From assembly GCF_035207705.1 (NCBI RefSeq), contig NZ_CP128187.1, positions 3,286,001 through 3,350,000 of the forward strand: DNA of 64,000 bases. The letters run 5' to 3'. A program made the translations under genes and the position numbers. This document shows, in pieces, positions 44,942 through 55,118 of this stretch. The notes beneath the pieces are model-generated. The model saw nothing but the letters and a program-made list of their open reading frames with translations, had not been told where the DNA came from and did no database searches. Origin of the DNA: Maribacter sp. BPC-D8 (lineage in GTDB: Bacteria; Bacteroidota; Bacteroidia; Flavobacteriales; Flavobacteriaceae). Positions within the stretch are counted from its first letter, which is position 1, and every line of letters begins with the position of its first letter.

Positions 44942-46186
44942 ATGGACAGTTCTAACTCAACTTCTAAAGTAAATGCGAATAGGCTCTTTTATGCCAGCTG
45001 TTTCGCATTAATTACCACGGCATTCTCTTTTGCCATTGCGGCAGGTATATTAGACCAATTAAAAACTGAATTAGAATTAAGCGCTAGTCAAGCGGGACTA
45101 ATAACCTCTATGTGGTTTTTAGGTTTCCCAATTGCAATGGTAATCGGTGGCTTAATTTATCATAAAGTAGGTGGCAAAGTAATTATGCAGTTTGCATTTT
45201 TTGCGCATGCAGTTGGTATTTTGCTTTTGATTTTTTCTGGAAGTTATATGGGACTTTTAGTAGCTAACCTATTAATAGGTCTTGGTAACGGGTGTACCGA
45301 AGCTGCTTGTAACCCTATGATTGCCGATGCTTATAAAGGTAATAGAATGAGTACGATGCTAAACAGGTTTCACATGTGGTTTCCTGGTGGTATTGCTGTA
45401 GGTAGCTTGCTATCTGGATTCATGACAGATTTCGGTATCATTGGTCAAAGCCAAGTATGGTTGTTACTAATACCAGCTGTTATTTATGCATTTTTATTTT
45501 ATGGTCAAACTTGGCCTAAAGCAAAAGTGGAAGAAGCTGCTACCATTAGCGGAAACTTAAAAGGAATGTTTACTCCCCTATTCTTGTTTATAGGAATATG
45601 TATGGCACTGACTGCAATTTCTGAATTTGGACCAAACCAATGGGTAGGTCTTATTCTTTCTAAAAGTGGTGCTGAGCCAACTTTAATTTTAGCATTGACT
45701 GCAGGGTTAATGGCTGTAGCACGTTTCTTTGGAGGAAGCATGGTTGCTAAATTTAACCAAACGGGAGTTCTATTAGGGTCTGCGGTTTTAGCGACTTTAG
45801 GTATCTATTTATTTAGCACACAAACAGGAGCTATGGCTTATGTTGCCGCTGTAATATTTGCACTTGGTGTTGCTTACTTCTGGCCAAACATGATTGGTTT
45901 AGCTGCAACAAAAACACCTAAAACAGGTGCATTAGGTATGTCTATCATTGGAGCTATAGGTATGTTCTCATCTTCTATCTTTCAACCGATTATTGGTGGT
46001 TGGATCGATGCTGATAGAGCTGCTGCAGAAGCACAAGGATTTACAGGTGATGAATTAGAGTTGATTTCAGGTCAAGAAACCTTAGGTACTATGGTACTAT
46101 TCCCTGCTATTTTAATAGTTCTATTTACCATTCTATACTTCTGGCTAAAGAATAAAGAAAGTAACGTAGAGGTTGCCGCTGCGTAA
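44942..46186 (+). CDS. MFS transporter (12 TM)
   Basis: 414 residues with about 12 hydrophobic segments. The first loop between TM2 and TM3 carries IYHKVGGKVIMQ, near the family's G-x-x-x-D-R-x-G position, and the ANLLIGLGNGCTEAACNPM helix fits sugar/FHS-type carriers. Overall pattern is that of the major facilitator superfamily; the substrate cannot be read. It is a single gene followed by a strong symmetric terminator. Confidence 0.82.
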   Translation: MDSSNSTSKVNANRLFYASCFALITTAFSFAIAAGILDQLKTELELSASQAGLITSMWFLGFPIAMVIGGLIYHKVGGKVIMQFAFFAHAVGILLLIFSGSYMGLLVANLLIGLGNGCTEAACNPMIADAYKGNRMSTMLNRFHMWFPGGIAVGSLLSGFMTDFGIIGQSQVWLLLIPAVIYAFLFYGQTWPKAKVEEAATISGNLKGMFTPLFLFIGICMALTAISEFGPNQWVGLILSKSGAEPTLILALTAGLMAVARFFGGSMVAKFNQTGVLLGSAVLATLGIYLFSTQTGAMAYVAAVIFALGVAYFWPNMIGLAATKTPKTGALGMSIIGAIGMFSSSIFQPIIGGWIDADRAAAEAQGFTGDELELISGQETLGTMVLFPAILIVLFTILYFWLKNKESNVEVAAA

Positions 46187-46202
46187 CCACTACAATTGAC
46201 AT

Positions 46203-46240
46203 AAAAAAATGCCGAACAATTGAATTGTTCGGCATTTTTT
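46203..46240. terminator. symmetric terminator between MFS and mutB genes
   Basis: Near-perfect palindrome TGCCGAACAATT / AATTGTTCGGCA with A and T tracts on both sides, so it can end transcription from both directions. Confidence 0.93.
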
Positions 46241-46260
46241 ATTCGATTTAATGTCAGTGT

Positions 46261-48423
46261 TTACTCCAAAAGCAATTCTAACAATTGTATAGCTGCATCA
46301 CTAATTTTAGTACCTGGTCCAAATACGGCAGTAGCGCCAGCTTCCTTTAGAAAATCATAATCTTGTTTTGGAATTACCCCACCAACAATAACCATAATAT
46401 CTTCACGACCATAGCTTTTAAGTTCTTTAACCACTTCTGGCACCAAAGTTTTATGTCCGCCAGCGAGCGATGAAATTCCTAATATATGCACATCATTTTC
46501 GACTGCCTGCTTAGCAGTTTCTTTCGGAGTTTGAAAAAGCGGACCTATATCTACATCGAATCCTAGATCGGCATATCCTGTAGCCACAACTTTTGCTCCA
46601 CGGTCATGACCATCTTGTCCCATTTTGGCTACCATAATACGTGGTCTACGACCGTCTTTTTCCGCAAATTGATCAGCTAGCTCTTGAGCCTTCTTAAAAC
46701 TTGAATCATCTTTTATTTCTCTTGAATACACGCCTGTAAATGAATTTATAATTGCCTTATGTCTGCCAAATACCTCTTCTAAAGCACTACTTATTTCACC
46801 TAAAGTTGCTCTTTCCCTTGCGGCATCTACTGCTAAAGCTAATAAATTTTCTTGCGAATCACCATCTTCAAACTTACTTTTAGCCGCTATGGTCAGTGCC
46901 TTCAACTTTTCATGAACTACAGCTGTATTTCTACTTTTCTTTATTTCATCTAATCGCTGCAGTTGCTGTCTACGAACTTCTTTATTATCAACCTCTAAAA
47001 TTTGAAGTTCATCTTCTTCGGTCAATTGATATTTATTAACACCTACAATTACATCTTGCTGACTATCTATTCGTGCCTGTTTTCTAGCGGCAGCTTCTTC
47101 AATTCTAGTTTTAGGTATACCAGTTTCAATCGCCTTGGTCATACCACCAAGACTCTCAACTTCTTCCATAAGCTCCCAAGCCTTATGCACCAACTCATCC
47201 GTAAGTTTCTCTACATAATAACTACCAGCCCATGGATCTACAATCTTGGTAATATTCGTTTCTTGTTGCAGATATATCTGAGTTTCTCTTGCAATACGCG
47301 CAGAGAAATCTGTAGGCAACGCTATTGCCTCATCTAAAGCATTTGTATGTAAGCTTTGCGTACCACCAAAAACGGCTGCAGAAGCTTCTATAGTCGTTCT
47401 TGCTACATTATTAAATGGATCTTGCTCGGTAAGGCTCCAACCACTAGTTTGACAATGCGTTCTAAGCATTAACGATTTTTCGTTCTTCGGATTGAATTCT
47501 TTCACCACTTTCGCCCAAAGCATTCTTGCTGCCCGCATTTTGGCTATCTCCATAAAGTGATTCATCCCTATTCCCCAGAAAAAGGAAAGTCGTGGTGCAA
47601 AATCATCAATCTGTAATCCTGCTTTTATTCCAGTTCTTATATATTCTAATCCGTCAGAAAGCGTATATGCCAATTCTAAATGAGCCGGAGCACCCGCTTC
47701 GTGCATGTGATAACCAGAAATACTAATGCTATTAAACTTAGGCATGTATTTACTGGTATACTCAAATATATCTGCCACTAATTGCATAGATGGTTTCGGC
47801 GGATAGATATAGGTGTTACGCACCATAAATTCTTTAAGAATATCGTTCTGTATCGTACCCGCTAACTTATCTAAGGAAACACCTTGTTCCTCAGCAGCCA
47901 CGATATAAAATGCCATTATTGGCAATACCGCCCCGTTCATGGTCATAGAAACCGACATTTCGTTTAGGGGAATACCATCGAAGAGTACTTTCATATCTTC
48001 AACGCTATCTATAGCCACACCTGCTTTACCCACATCGCCCACTACGCGTTCATGATCACTATCGTAACCTCTGTGGGTCGGTAAATCAAAGGCGACCGAT
48101 AATCCCTTTTGACCTGCCTTTAAATTTTTTCTATAAAACTCATTACTTTCTTTAGCCGTTGAAAATCCAGCGTATTGTCTAATCGTCCATGGGCGTAAAA
48201 CATACATGGTCGAATAGGGTCCGCGTAAAAATGGTGGTATACCTGCAGCAAAATTTAAATGCTCAATATCGGCTATATCTTCTTTAGCATATTTCTTTTT
48301 TAATGAAATTGTTTCTGCCGTAGTAAATGTTGATTCTTCTATTTCTGAGACAACATTCTTCTGATTATTACCTTGAACTCGAGAATCATTCAATTGAATA
48401 TGTTGCAAATCTTTTCTACTCAT
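46261..48423 (-). CDS. mutB: methylmalonyl-CoA mutase large subunit
   Basis: 720 residues. An N-terminal TIM barrel that binds acyl-CoA ([48 protein letters not shown]) is followed by a C-terminal cobalamin-binding domain: [15 protein letters not shown] contains the DxHxxG motif, then [13 protein letters not shown]. It interconverts succinyl-CoA and (R)-methylmalonyl-CoA with adenosylcobalamin, linking propionate metabolism to the TCA cycle. It overlaps mutA by 8 bp, so the two are translated together as a heterodimer. Length is normal. Confidence 0.96.
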   Translation of the reverse strand: MSRKDLQHIQLNDSRVQGNNQKNVVSEIEESTFTTAETISLKKKYAKEDIADIEHLNFAAGIPPFLRGPYSTMYVLRPWTIRQYAGFSTAKESNEFYRKNLKAGQKGLSVAFDLPTHRGYDSDHERVVGDVGKAGVAIDSVEDMKVLFDGIPLNEMSVSMTMNGAVLPIMAFYIVAAEEQGVSLDKLAGTIQNDILKEFMVRNTYIYPPKPSMQLVADIFEYTSKYMPKFNSISISGYHMHEAGAPAHLELAYTLSDGLEYIRTGIKAGLQIDDFAPRLSFFWGIGMNHFMEIAKMRAARMLWAKVVKEFNPKNEKSLMLRTHCQTSGWSLTEQDPFNNVARTTIEASAAVFGGTQSLHTNALDEAIALPTDFSARIARETQIYLQQETNITKIVDPWAGSYYVEKLTDELVHKAWELMEEVESLGGMTKAIETGIPKTRIEEAAARKQARIDSQQDVIVGVNKYQLTEEDELQILEVDNKEVRRQQLQRLDEIKKSRNTAVVHEKLKALTIAAKSKFEDGDSQENLLALAVDAARERATLGEISSALEEVFGRHKAIINSFTGVYSREIKDDSSFKKAQELADQFAEKDGRRPRIMVAKMGQDGHDRGAKVVATGYADLGFDVDIGPLFQTPKETAKQAVENDVHILGISSLAGGHKTLVPEVVKELKSYGREDIMVIVGGVIPKQDYDFLKEAGATAVFGPGTKISDAAIQLLELLLE

Positions 48424-49789
48424 GTGACAAACGGTTTTGCTCTAGTTCTTCTGCCAATCGTTTTTCGATAATCGGAGTAATCAATGTTTTTCGAGGGTTC
48501 TTTTTTACGAACGGATACAATTCTATTTCTTGTGCCATTTTATCATTCTCATTCTGAAATGCATTAGAACCAACCAAAACTGTTTTCTTAGTATTGAATT
48601 TCTCTTGTTGCTTTTGAGCACTATCAGCAATTCTATTCTGAATTGTATGATTTTTTAGCTGTTTTAAGAATCCGCCATCCTTTTCAATTGTCTTAAACAA
48701 AATCAACGCTTTCTCAGCTAATTGCGTACTTATTGTTTCAATATAATAACTGCCTTCTGCAGGGTTTTCTACCTTATCAAAATAGCTTTCTTCTTTCAGT
48801 AAAATAAGCTGATTAAAAGCTATACGTTCTGCAAAATCATTATCTTTTTTATATTCAGAATTGTAATTTAAATTAAATACAGCATCAGACCCACCTAGCA
48901 CGGCCGACATACACTCGGTAGTAGTTCTAAGCAAGTTTACATTATAATCGTAAATGGTTTTATTTCGTCTAGAAGGTTGTGTAATAATATGACATGGAAT
49001 AGAAATATCATATGCTTGTGCAAGAACACTCCAAAGATTACGCAACGCTTTTATCTTAGAAATTTCAAAGAAATAATTACCACCTACAGCTATCTTAAAA
49101 TCTATACTTTTAAGTTTAGAGAGATTTCCGCGCTCTTGTAAAATATTTAAATATTCATTGGCATGAGATAAAGCATCTGCCAATTGTTGCACCATGTCTG
49201 CACCAGCATTTTGGTAAAGAGAAACATCTACACTCAATAAATTATCAATATTAAGTGTCGCTAAATCATTAACTAGATTAATATCTGAAGGCATAGATTC
49301 ATACCAATTTCCAGATCTCGCCAAATTACCAATAGGATCAACTTGAAAATGTATCTTATTAGCATCGGTAACCTTATCTAGAGTTTGAGTAATGTAATCT
49401 TTAGACAAAAATTGCATATCAAAATAAACATTGATAGCATTTAGATCAATATTGTTCAAAACAACTGAAGTATCTACTGCACCGGTCGGTATAACAAAAC
49501 GAATAGCTTCTGCCCCTTTTGCTATATATTTCAGTGCTTTTTCATTAGCCATTATAGCATTACCTGCGTAGATAACCTGACCAATATTCCAAGAAGTTAT
49601 ATTTGAAGAACCAACTGTTATGTGCTCTAAATCTTCGGCATGGTAAAAAGGTTTTACCTTAATACCTTCAGGAGAATTCCATACCACTTCTTCATTATAA
49701 TCTTTCCCCTTTAAATCATATTGAATTTTCTGTTTCCATTCTTTTTCAGAAACGGGATTGAAATTTTCGAATAAGGTCTTACCCTTCAT
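48416..49789 (-). CDS. mutA: methylmalonyl-CoA mutase small subunit
   Basis: 457 residues, homologous to the barrel of the large subunit but without its cobalamin domain; small subunits of this length are normal in Bacteroidota. Segments such as [45 protein letters not shown] and [15 protein letters not shown] parallel the large subunit while catalytic residues are degenerate. It stabilises MutB. First gene of the operon; a candidate -7 box lies at 49859-49866. Confidence 0.93.
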   Translation of the reverse strand: MKGKTLFENFNPVSEKEWKQKIQYDLKGKDYNEEVVWNSPEGIKVKPFYHAEDLEHITVGSSNITSWNIGQVIYAGNAIMANEKALKYIAKGAEAIRFVIPTGAVDTSVVLNNIDLNAINVYFDMQFLSKDYITQTLDKVTDANKIHFQVDPIGNLARSGNWYESMPSDINLVNDLATLNIDNLLSVDVSLYQNAGADMVQQLADALSHANEYLNILQERGNLSKLKSIDFKIAVGGNYFFEISKIKALRNLWSVLAQAYDISIPCHIITQPSRRNKTIYDYNVNLLRTTTECMSAVLGGSDAVFNLNYNSEYKKDNDFAERIAFNQLILLKEESYFDKVENPAEGSYYIETISTQLAEKALILFKTIEKDGGFLKQLKNHTIQNRIADSAQKQQEKFNTKKTVLVGSNAFQNENDKMAQEIELYPFVKKNPRKTLITPIIEKRLAEELEQNRLSHE

Positions 49790-49858
49790 ACAAGACGGAG
49801 TTTAATTAAAAAACAAGTTTGCTTAATGTGCATTGAAAATGTATCAAACGCAGTCTTT

Positions 49859-49866
49859 CAAAGATA
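49859..49866 (-). promoter_or_regulatory. candidate -7 promoter element for mutAB
   Basis: Reads TATCTTTG on the minus strand, a perfect TAnnTTTG match, about 70 bp upstream of the mutA ATG. The -33 position reads TTAG rather than TTG. Confidence 0.55.
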
Positions 49867-49895
49867 CGATAAGTAAATTGTGTTCTAAATAGGGC

Positions 49896-50702
49896 CTACT
49901 CTATACCTTCCGCATTAAGATTACGAACATCTTCTGTTTCTATTCTAGACAACTCTTTCAACTCTTCTTTTTCGAAAAGAGCTGGAAGCTCTTTTAGTGG
50001 AGTACCAACAGGAGCTTCCCAATTAATATAATCTTGAAAACGAATACCGTCGATAGTTCTTGGGTTATATGCACTTCTAAAACGTACACCCCCATTATTA
50101 GTACTATAACTGTACGCTAGATAATTTATATAGTTTGATTTTTTATTTACCCAATACATAAAAATATCATCGTGGTCTTTACCACCACCCTCTTTACCGA
50201 AAGTGACCCTTATAACATCATAATCTTCACCTTTAATAACGGTTTCACCAACATCTTTTTTATGTACTGCCTTATCGTTTAGTTTATGTGGTAATGTAGC
50301 AAAATAGATAACCGAGTTTAAGGCATTACTATGTATTGAAATATCCTTTTCAGAGAGGTCGACTATTTTGTCATTAATAGTTCTACTAAATGAACCATTT
50401 TTAAAATTATCTTCAATTCTATTGCCTAGACTATCTTTAAAATTAACACGATAAGCAGAACCGCCAGCATTATTAAACATGTATAATTTATCTCTAAATA
50501 CAAATTCATAATTGGCACTATCATAGCGACCTCCGCCATGTGCTTTAATAGTATTTTGCACTATTGTCGCTGCGCTTTCCTTATCTAATTCTTGCGTAGA
50601 TTGTTCACTTTCCCCTTCACTATTATTACGTTTATCAACATCTTTACAACCAACAATCGATAAAAAAATAACTCCGAAAACAATACTTAAAAACTTATTC
50701 AT
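49896..50702 (-). CDS. lipoprotein, DUF6503-like
   Basis: 268 residues. The frame extends upstream to 50750, but the ATG at 50702 starts a proper lipoprotein signal (FLSIVFGVIFLSIVGCKD, Cys19). The mature part begins AATIVQNTIKAHGGGRYDSANYEF and continues through beta strands (FRDKLYMFNNAGGSAYRV, KGEDYDVIRVTFGKEGGG), the order seen in DUF6503 proteins, a LolA-like fold. The role is unknown; the family is common in flavobacteria. Monocistronic. Confidence 0.75.
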   Translation of the reverse strand: MNKFLSIVFGVIFLSIVGCKDVDKRNNSEGESEQSTQELDKESAATIVQNTIKAHGGGRYDSANYEFVFRDKLYMFNNAGGSAYRVNFKDSLGNRIEDNFKNGSFSRTINDKIVDLSEKDISIHSNALNSVIYFATLPHKLNDKAVHKKDVGETVIKGEDYDVIRVTFGKEGGGKDHDDIFMYWVNKKSNYINYLAYSYSTNNGGVRFRSAYNPRTIDGIRFQDYINWEAPVGTPLKELPALFEKEELKELSRIETEDVRNLNAEGIE

Positions 50703-50889
50703 ATTATAAATAATAAAATTAAAAATGAATGATAAATATCTATTGAACACTTAATGATTTGAAAAATAATAGTCGAATGAGATAGTTATACCTAACGCGC
50801 CAAAGTTATTATATAAAAGAACGGCTTAGCAGTTCGGTTATCATAATTAATGTTAATAAGAAACTAATTTTCAAATATAGAAAGTTAGC

Positions 50890-50942
50890 AATAAAAAGAA
50901 ACCGCACTAAGCATCATCTTGTGATAATGGTTAGTACGGTTT
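50890..50942 (-). terminator. intrinsic terminator after the YqaE gene
   Basis: Imperfect 19-bp stem (AACCGCACTAAGCATCATC against its near-complement) followed on the minus strand by a T-rich run (TTTCTTTTT). Confidence 0.75.
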
Positions 50943-50996
50943 ACCTGTCTCACCTATATTAATATAAGCAAGACTATATGCGATATGCGATAAGCG

Positions 50997-51152
50997 TTAT
51001 TCTTGATTTACAACAAAAGCATGAATTACACCTGGCAGCCATGCTAACATGGTTAATAGTATACTAATTAACAATGTTGTACCAATACCATGCTTTAGAA
51101 AAACAGCTAATGGTGGTAATAATATATTTAAAATTATAGTGAGTAATGACAT
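50997..51152 (-). CDS. YqaE/Pmp3 family membrane proteolipid
   Basis: 51-residue protein with two membrane helices, too short for usual gene callers. The sequence includes ILLPPLAVFLKHG in the first helix and a second helix LAWLPGVIHAFVV, matching the YqaE/Pmp3 (UPF0057) pattern PPLAVFL ... PGxIHA. These small stress-associated proteolipids affect membrane potential in yeast and plants and are of uncertain role in bacteria. The ATG is at 51152. It ends with a stem-loop terminator and forms its own small transcript. Confidence 0.9.
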   Translation of the reverse strand: MSLLTIILNILLPPLAVFLKHGIGTTLLISILLTMLAWLPGVIHAFVVNQE

Positions 51153-51257
51153 ATTTTTAATTTTTAGGTTCACCCAAAAATACTAGAGTTAAGCCGTTTA
51201 GCTTAACTCCATTAAATAGTATAATGACCTAAAAACAATAACACACCTCTTAATAAT

Positions 51258-51686
51258 TTAATCTTTCCGTTCTTCTAATAAGTCTTCAATAATAGTTTTC
51301 AACCTATTTAAACTAATTGGTTTTACGATATAATCTGAAATTGCACTAATTTTCTTTGCTCTTTCGATATCTACAGGATCTAATGAAGACGATACCATAT
51401 AAATAGTAATCTTTTTACCTACTCTAGGCTTAATTTTTATGTATTCTTCCATGAACTGAAATCCGTCCATAATTGGCATATCAATATCCAAGAAAATAAC
51501 ATCTGGAAAAACAGAATCTTGATCAAGATTATCAAGCATAAAATCAATAGCCTCTTCACCATCAGAAAACGCCATGATTTCCATAGGCAATTTCGTCGAT
51601 TCTAGTGCTTTTACCATTGTAAAACGGTAAATAGAATCATCATCAACAATACATGTTTTTAAAACATTATTCATAGTAAGCTTCAT
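51258..51686 (-). CDS. response regulator, receiver domain only (CheY-like)
   Basis: 142 residues, a single receiver domain: CIVDDDSIYRF (acidic pair), DVIFLDIDMPIMDGFQF (phosphoacceptor Asp), IYMVSSSLDP (Ser/Thr) and DYIVKPISLNRL (Lys-Pro). No output domain. The start ATG overlaps the kinase stop as TAATG, so the two are translated together; it is the likely direct target of that kinase. A second ATG at 51674 is possible, but the coupled one is favoured. Confidence 0.93.
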   Translation of the reverse strand: MKLTMNNVLKTCIVDDDSIYRFTMVKALESTKLPMEIMAFSDGEEAIDFMLDNLDQDSVFPDVIFLDIDMPIMDGFQFMEEYIKIKPRVGKKITIYMVSSSLDPVDIERAKKISAISDYIVKPISLNRLKTIIEDLLEERKD

Positions 51687-54600
51687 TAAAAAATTATTGT
51701 AAAAGTTGTGCCAACATTGACTTCACTTGTGGCGGTAATTGTACCACCCATAGCCTCAACTTGAGTTTTTGTTAAAAATAAACCAACACCTTTTGCATCT
51801 GGGTGTCTGTGAAAGACTTTGTTAAGTCCGAATAACTTATGACCATGTCTTTCAAGATCAATTCCCAAGCCGTTGTCTTTAAATGTAATGATATTTCTAC
51901 CATTCTTAACTCTAGATTTTACTATTATTTCTGGCGTTCTGTCCTTTGCCCTGTATTTTATAGCATTTCCAATTAAATTCAGGAAAATACTATCCATATA
52001 TATTCTATTGTAGGTTATAGTTGGCACTTCTGTAAAATCTCCTTTTATAACAGCTCTAGAAGTTAGTATTGAACCACTTAATGTTTGGGTCGTATCTTCA
52101 AAAATATCATTTAAATCTACACTTTCCAATTCTTCTTGAGTATCGCTGATTTTGGTTTTTAATGCCTCTATCAATGTATTCAATGTTAAAGTAAGACGAT
52201 CTATTACGGTATCGAATTTACTGAATATATCTAGGCGTTCTTCATCATCATCTGTTAGCTTATAAATCTCCATTAACGAGTTTAAATTCGCTACAGGAGC
52301 TCTTAAATTATGTGAAGTTATATGTGTAAAATCTGCCAGTTGCTTGTTCTGATACGAAAGTTTTTCCGCAACAACTTCTAATTCTTCTTTAGCATCAATC
52401 AATCTCTGTTCAGCTTTTTTCGATTCGGTTACATCTTGGCAAGTACCAATCATTTCTACAATTTCATCCTTTTCATTAGTAAAAACTTTTCCTAAAAGCA
52501 GAATTGTTTTAACCTTACCCGAAGTGGTAATAATACGATGTGTGAATCTTTCCCACTTTTTATCCTTCTCTACCTTCTCAAAATGATTGTTAACAATTTC
52601 GATATCTTCTGGATGAACAAACCTATAATACGAGTTAAAATTAAGTTCAATTATGGCTTCGTCAAGTTCTAGAATTTTATAAAAATTTTGTGACCATTCA
52701 ACTTTATCGGCTACCGTATCCCATTTCCAATTGGACATCATTGAAATCTGTTCGGCAAAATTTAAAAGCTGATTTTTTTTCAGCAATTCATTCTCAGCAG
52801 CCTTTATTTCAGAAATGTCCTTTGAAATTGCTATATATCCTTCATTATCTTTGTCGCTATTTTTAATAGTCGTTAATGTAGAGAGTACAGAAACTGGCGT
52901 ACCATCTTTTTTGTAATAGGTCCATTCACGGGTGTCGTTTAAACCATCTTCGGATATATTTTTATAATAATCATATGTAGATGGGTCTTTACCTCTCAGA
53001 ACTGCAATATCATTTCTGAACTTTACGATTTCGTCATTGTCAACATATTTTCGAGGTTTTTCTATTCCAACCATTTCAGCCGCAGAATAGCCCAATAACG
53101 ACTCCGCACCATGATTGAAACGATTTATGATACCATCTTTATCTGTTGTTACAATTAAAATGGAATCTGAATTAAATATAGCCTGCAATTCAGAATTGGC
53201 TTTTTGCAAATTACGTTCCACCATTCTAATTTCGGTAACATCTTGGCATGTGCCAAACATTTCGACCATGTCGCCTTTTTCGTTCGTGGTAACCTTACCA
53301 ACTAAGTGAATGGTCTTTATGACACCATTACCAGCTATAATTTTGTGACTAAAGCTGTAGAACGTACCATCTTTAGCTGATTTATCAAAGTACTCGGTAA
53401 CCAAATCTTTATCTTGAGGATGTACAAAACTAAAATAGGTGTCAAATTTTAAATCAACTACATTTTCTTCGAGCTCAAAAATTGTATAAAGATTCTGAGA
53501 CCATTGTACTTTATCTAAAACAGAATTCCATTGCCAATGCCCCATTAAACTAATATGCTCGGCTAAAGTTAAGAGGTCGTTTTTTCTACGCAATTCATCT
53601 TTTACTTCTTTAATTTTCGAAATATCGGTTGCTACTGCAATAAAACCTTCATTTTCACCTTTCTTGTTATTAACTGCTGTTAAAGTCGATAATACCGGGA
53701 ACGTAGTGCCATTCTTTCTTTTATAGGTCCATTGTCTAGTATCATTAACATTCTCGTTTCTATAATTAAAGTTTATATCAGCAGCATTTTTACCAAATTC
53801 TTTTATCATATCTTGTTTAAACTGCTCTAATTCTTCTGAGAGCAGATAAACTTCTGGCTTTTTCAAACCAATCATTTCTGCGGCAGTATACCCTAACAAT
53901 TTTTCAGCACCACTATTAAAACGATTAATGATTCCGTTTTTATCAGTGGTAATTATAGCGGTAGATTTAGAATTAAAAATTGCCTCAAGTTCTGAATGTG
54001 CCTTATTAAGACTTTGTTCGGTAAGCTTAATACTACTTACATCTTGTAAAATACCATAAAATCTTGTTGGCACTCCAGATATACTTTCTACTTTACCTAA
54101 AATTTTCGCCCAGATAGTATTCCCTTTTGCAGTAAGCATTTCTACATCCATATCTACAGCAGAACCATAATCAATTGCATTTTGAATTGCAATTTTAGCA
54201 GCTTGTTTATCTTCATCATATTTAAAAAATTCTAATGCACCATCTACTGTTGGTCTATAATCATCTGTAACTTCATAGATTTTATAAGCCATCTTACTCC
54301 ATAAAAGTTCTTGAGTAGAAAGGTTTATCTCCCAAGTTGATATACGTGCAATTTCGCTGGTATCATTTAAAATAGATTCAACACGTTTTTTCTCAAGTTC
54401 CTTTTCTTTTTGCTCTGTTATATCACCAGTATGCATTAAGAGTCCGCCAACTTCACCACTTGAATTATACCACGGGCGAACATCCCAATAAATCCATTGA
54501 ATAGAACCATCTGCACGTGTGAATGGTGCTTCATCGCAAATATCGATTGCTCCATTAAGACATTCTTGATTTTTAGTTTTCCAATCATCCCCTATTTCTG

Positions 54601-54787
54601 GAAAAATATCATAATGTGACCTTCCTACAATATCCTCATCCTCAAAAACGAAATCTTTTATCCATCGTTTTGAAACTGCCAAATACACCATGTTAGTGTC
54701 TAACATAGCAATTGCTGTTGGCGTTTGTTCAATAAAAATTTGGTGGTGCTTTTCTAGAAGCTCGGTATTCTTAGGGTATTGACTCAA
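51686..54787 (-). CDS. soluble histidine kinase with six PAS domains
   Basis: 1033 residues, no membrane segment. PAS domains lie near residues 10-130, 135-260, 262-395, 400-525, 527-660 and 665-790, each ending in a DITEQ/DVTE-type PAC segment. The pair at ~262-525 and the pair at ~527-790 are clear tandem copies of each other (IFNSKSTAIITTDKNGIINR / IFNSDSILIVTTDKDGIINR). The kinase core follows: H-box SHNLRAPVANL (H826), N-box NLIGNAIKYRAKD, and G-boxes DNGLGID and GVGLFLTKTQVEAMGG. The start is TTG at 54787; no earlier ATG and the first PAS needs this N-terminus. Coupled to the response regulator downstream. Confidence 0.92.
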   Translation of the reverse strand: MSQYPKNTELLEKHHQIFIEQTPTAIAMLDTNMVYLAVSKRWIKDFVFEDEDIVGRSHYDIFPEIGDDWKTKNQECLNGAIDICDEAPFTRADGSIQWIYWDVRPWYNSSGEVGGLLMHTGDITEQKEKELEKKRVESILNDTSEIARISTWEINLSTQELLWSKMAYKIYEVTDDYRPTVDGALEFFKYDEDKQAAKIAIQNAIDYGSAVDMDVEMLTAKGNTIWAKILGKVESISGVPTRFYGILQDVSSIKLTEQSLNKAHSELEAIFNSKSTAIITTDKNGIINRFNSGAEKLLGYTAAEMIGLKKPEVYLLSEELEQFKQDMIKEFGKNAADINFNYRNENVNDTRQWTYKRKNGTTFPVLSTLTAVNNKKGENEGFIAVATDISKIKEVKDELRRKNDLLTLAEHISLMGHWQWNSVLDKVQWSQNLYTIFELEENVVDLKFDTYFSFVHPQDKDLVTEYFDKSAKDGTFYSFSHKIIAGNGVIKTIHLVGKVTTNEKGDMVEMFGTCQDVTEIRMVERNLQKANSELQAIFNSDSILIVTTDKDGIINRFNHGAESLLGYSAAEMVGIEKPRKYVDNDEIVKFRNDIAVLRGKDPSTYDYYKNISEDGLNDTREWTYYKKDGTPVSVLSTLTTIKNSDKDNEGYIAISKDISEIKAAENELLKKNQLLNFAEQISMMSNWKWDTVADKVEWSQNFYKILELDEAIIELNFNSYYRFVHPEDIEIVNNHFEKVEKDKKWERFTHRIITTSGKVKTILLLGKVFTNEKDEIVEMIGTCQDVTESKKAEQRLIDAKEELEVVAEKLSYQNKQLADFTHITSHNLRAPVANLNSLMEIYKLTDDDEERLDIFSKFDTVIDRLTLTLNTLIEALKTKISDTQEELESVDLNDIFEDTTQTLSGSILTSRAVIKGDFTEVPTITYNRIYMDSIFLNLIGNAIKYRAKDRTPEIIVKSRVKNGRNIITFKDNGLGIDLERHGHKLFGLNKVFHRHPDAKGVGLFLTKTQVEAMGGTITATSEVNVGTTFTIIF

Positions 54788-55118
54788 TCTATTAATTTTA
54801 ACAAGTATTTAAGTTAAAAATAGTAATAAAATACTGATATGTAATGAAATGACGATAGGATGCATAAAAAAGTAATCTGTAAAAATATAATCACCTTTAG
54901 TAATACGAAGAAATTATGTCACACATATTAATTCAAAATTAATTCAGGTTTATAATATCATAAAATGCTTTTAACAAATGAATTAAGTTTACATAATGGC
55001 ATTCGTAAAAAATCAACTTCTTATTTTCAATAATCTATATAATTGATATGATTATTCGAAAAATCACATTTTGTGATATTATTCTTTTTCATACCTTGTA
55101 GGAATCCAACCAACCACC
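54788..55118. other. intergenic region between the PAS kinase and the TonB receptor
   Basis: 331 bp between divergent genes. AT-rich with no ORF or RNA gene seen. It must hold both promoters; the candidate -7 box at 55092 belongs to the receptor gene. No long inverted repeat or riboswitch-like element was recognised. Confidence 0.4.
55092..55099 (+). promoter_or_regulatory. candidate -7 promoter element for the TonB receptor
   Basis: TACCTTGT 20 bp upstream of the ATG, with TTG 18 bp further upstream (55071-55073). Close to the TTG/TAnnTTTG Bacteroidota promoter. Confidence 0.45.
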
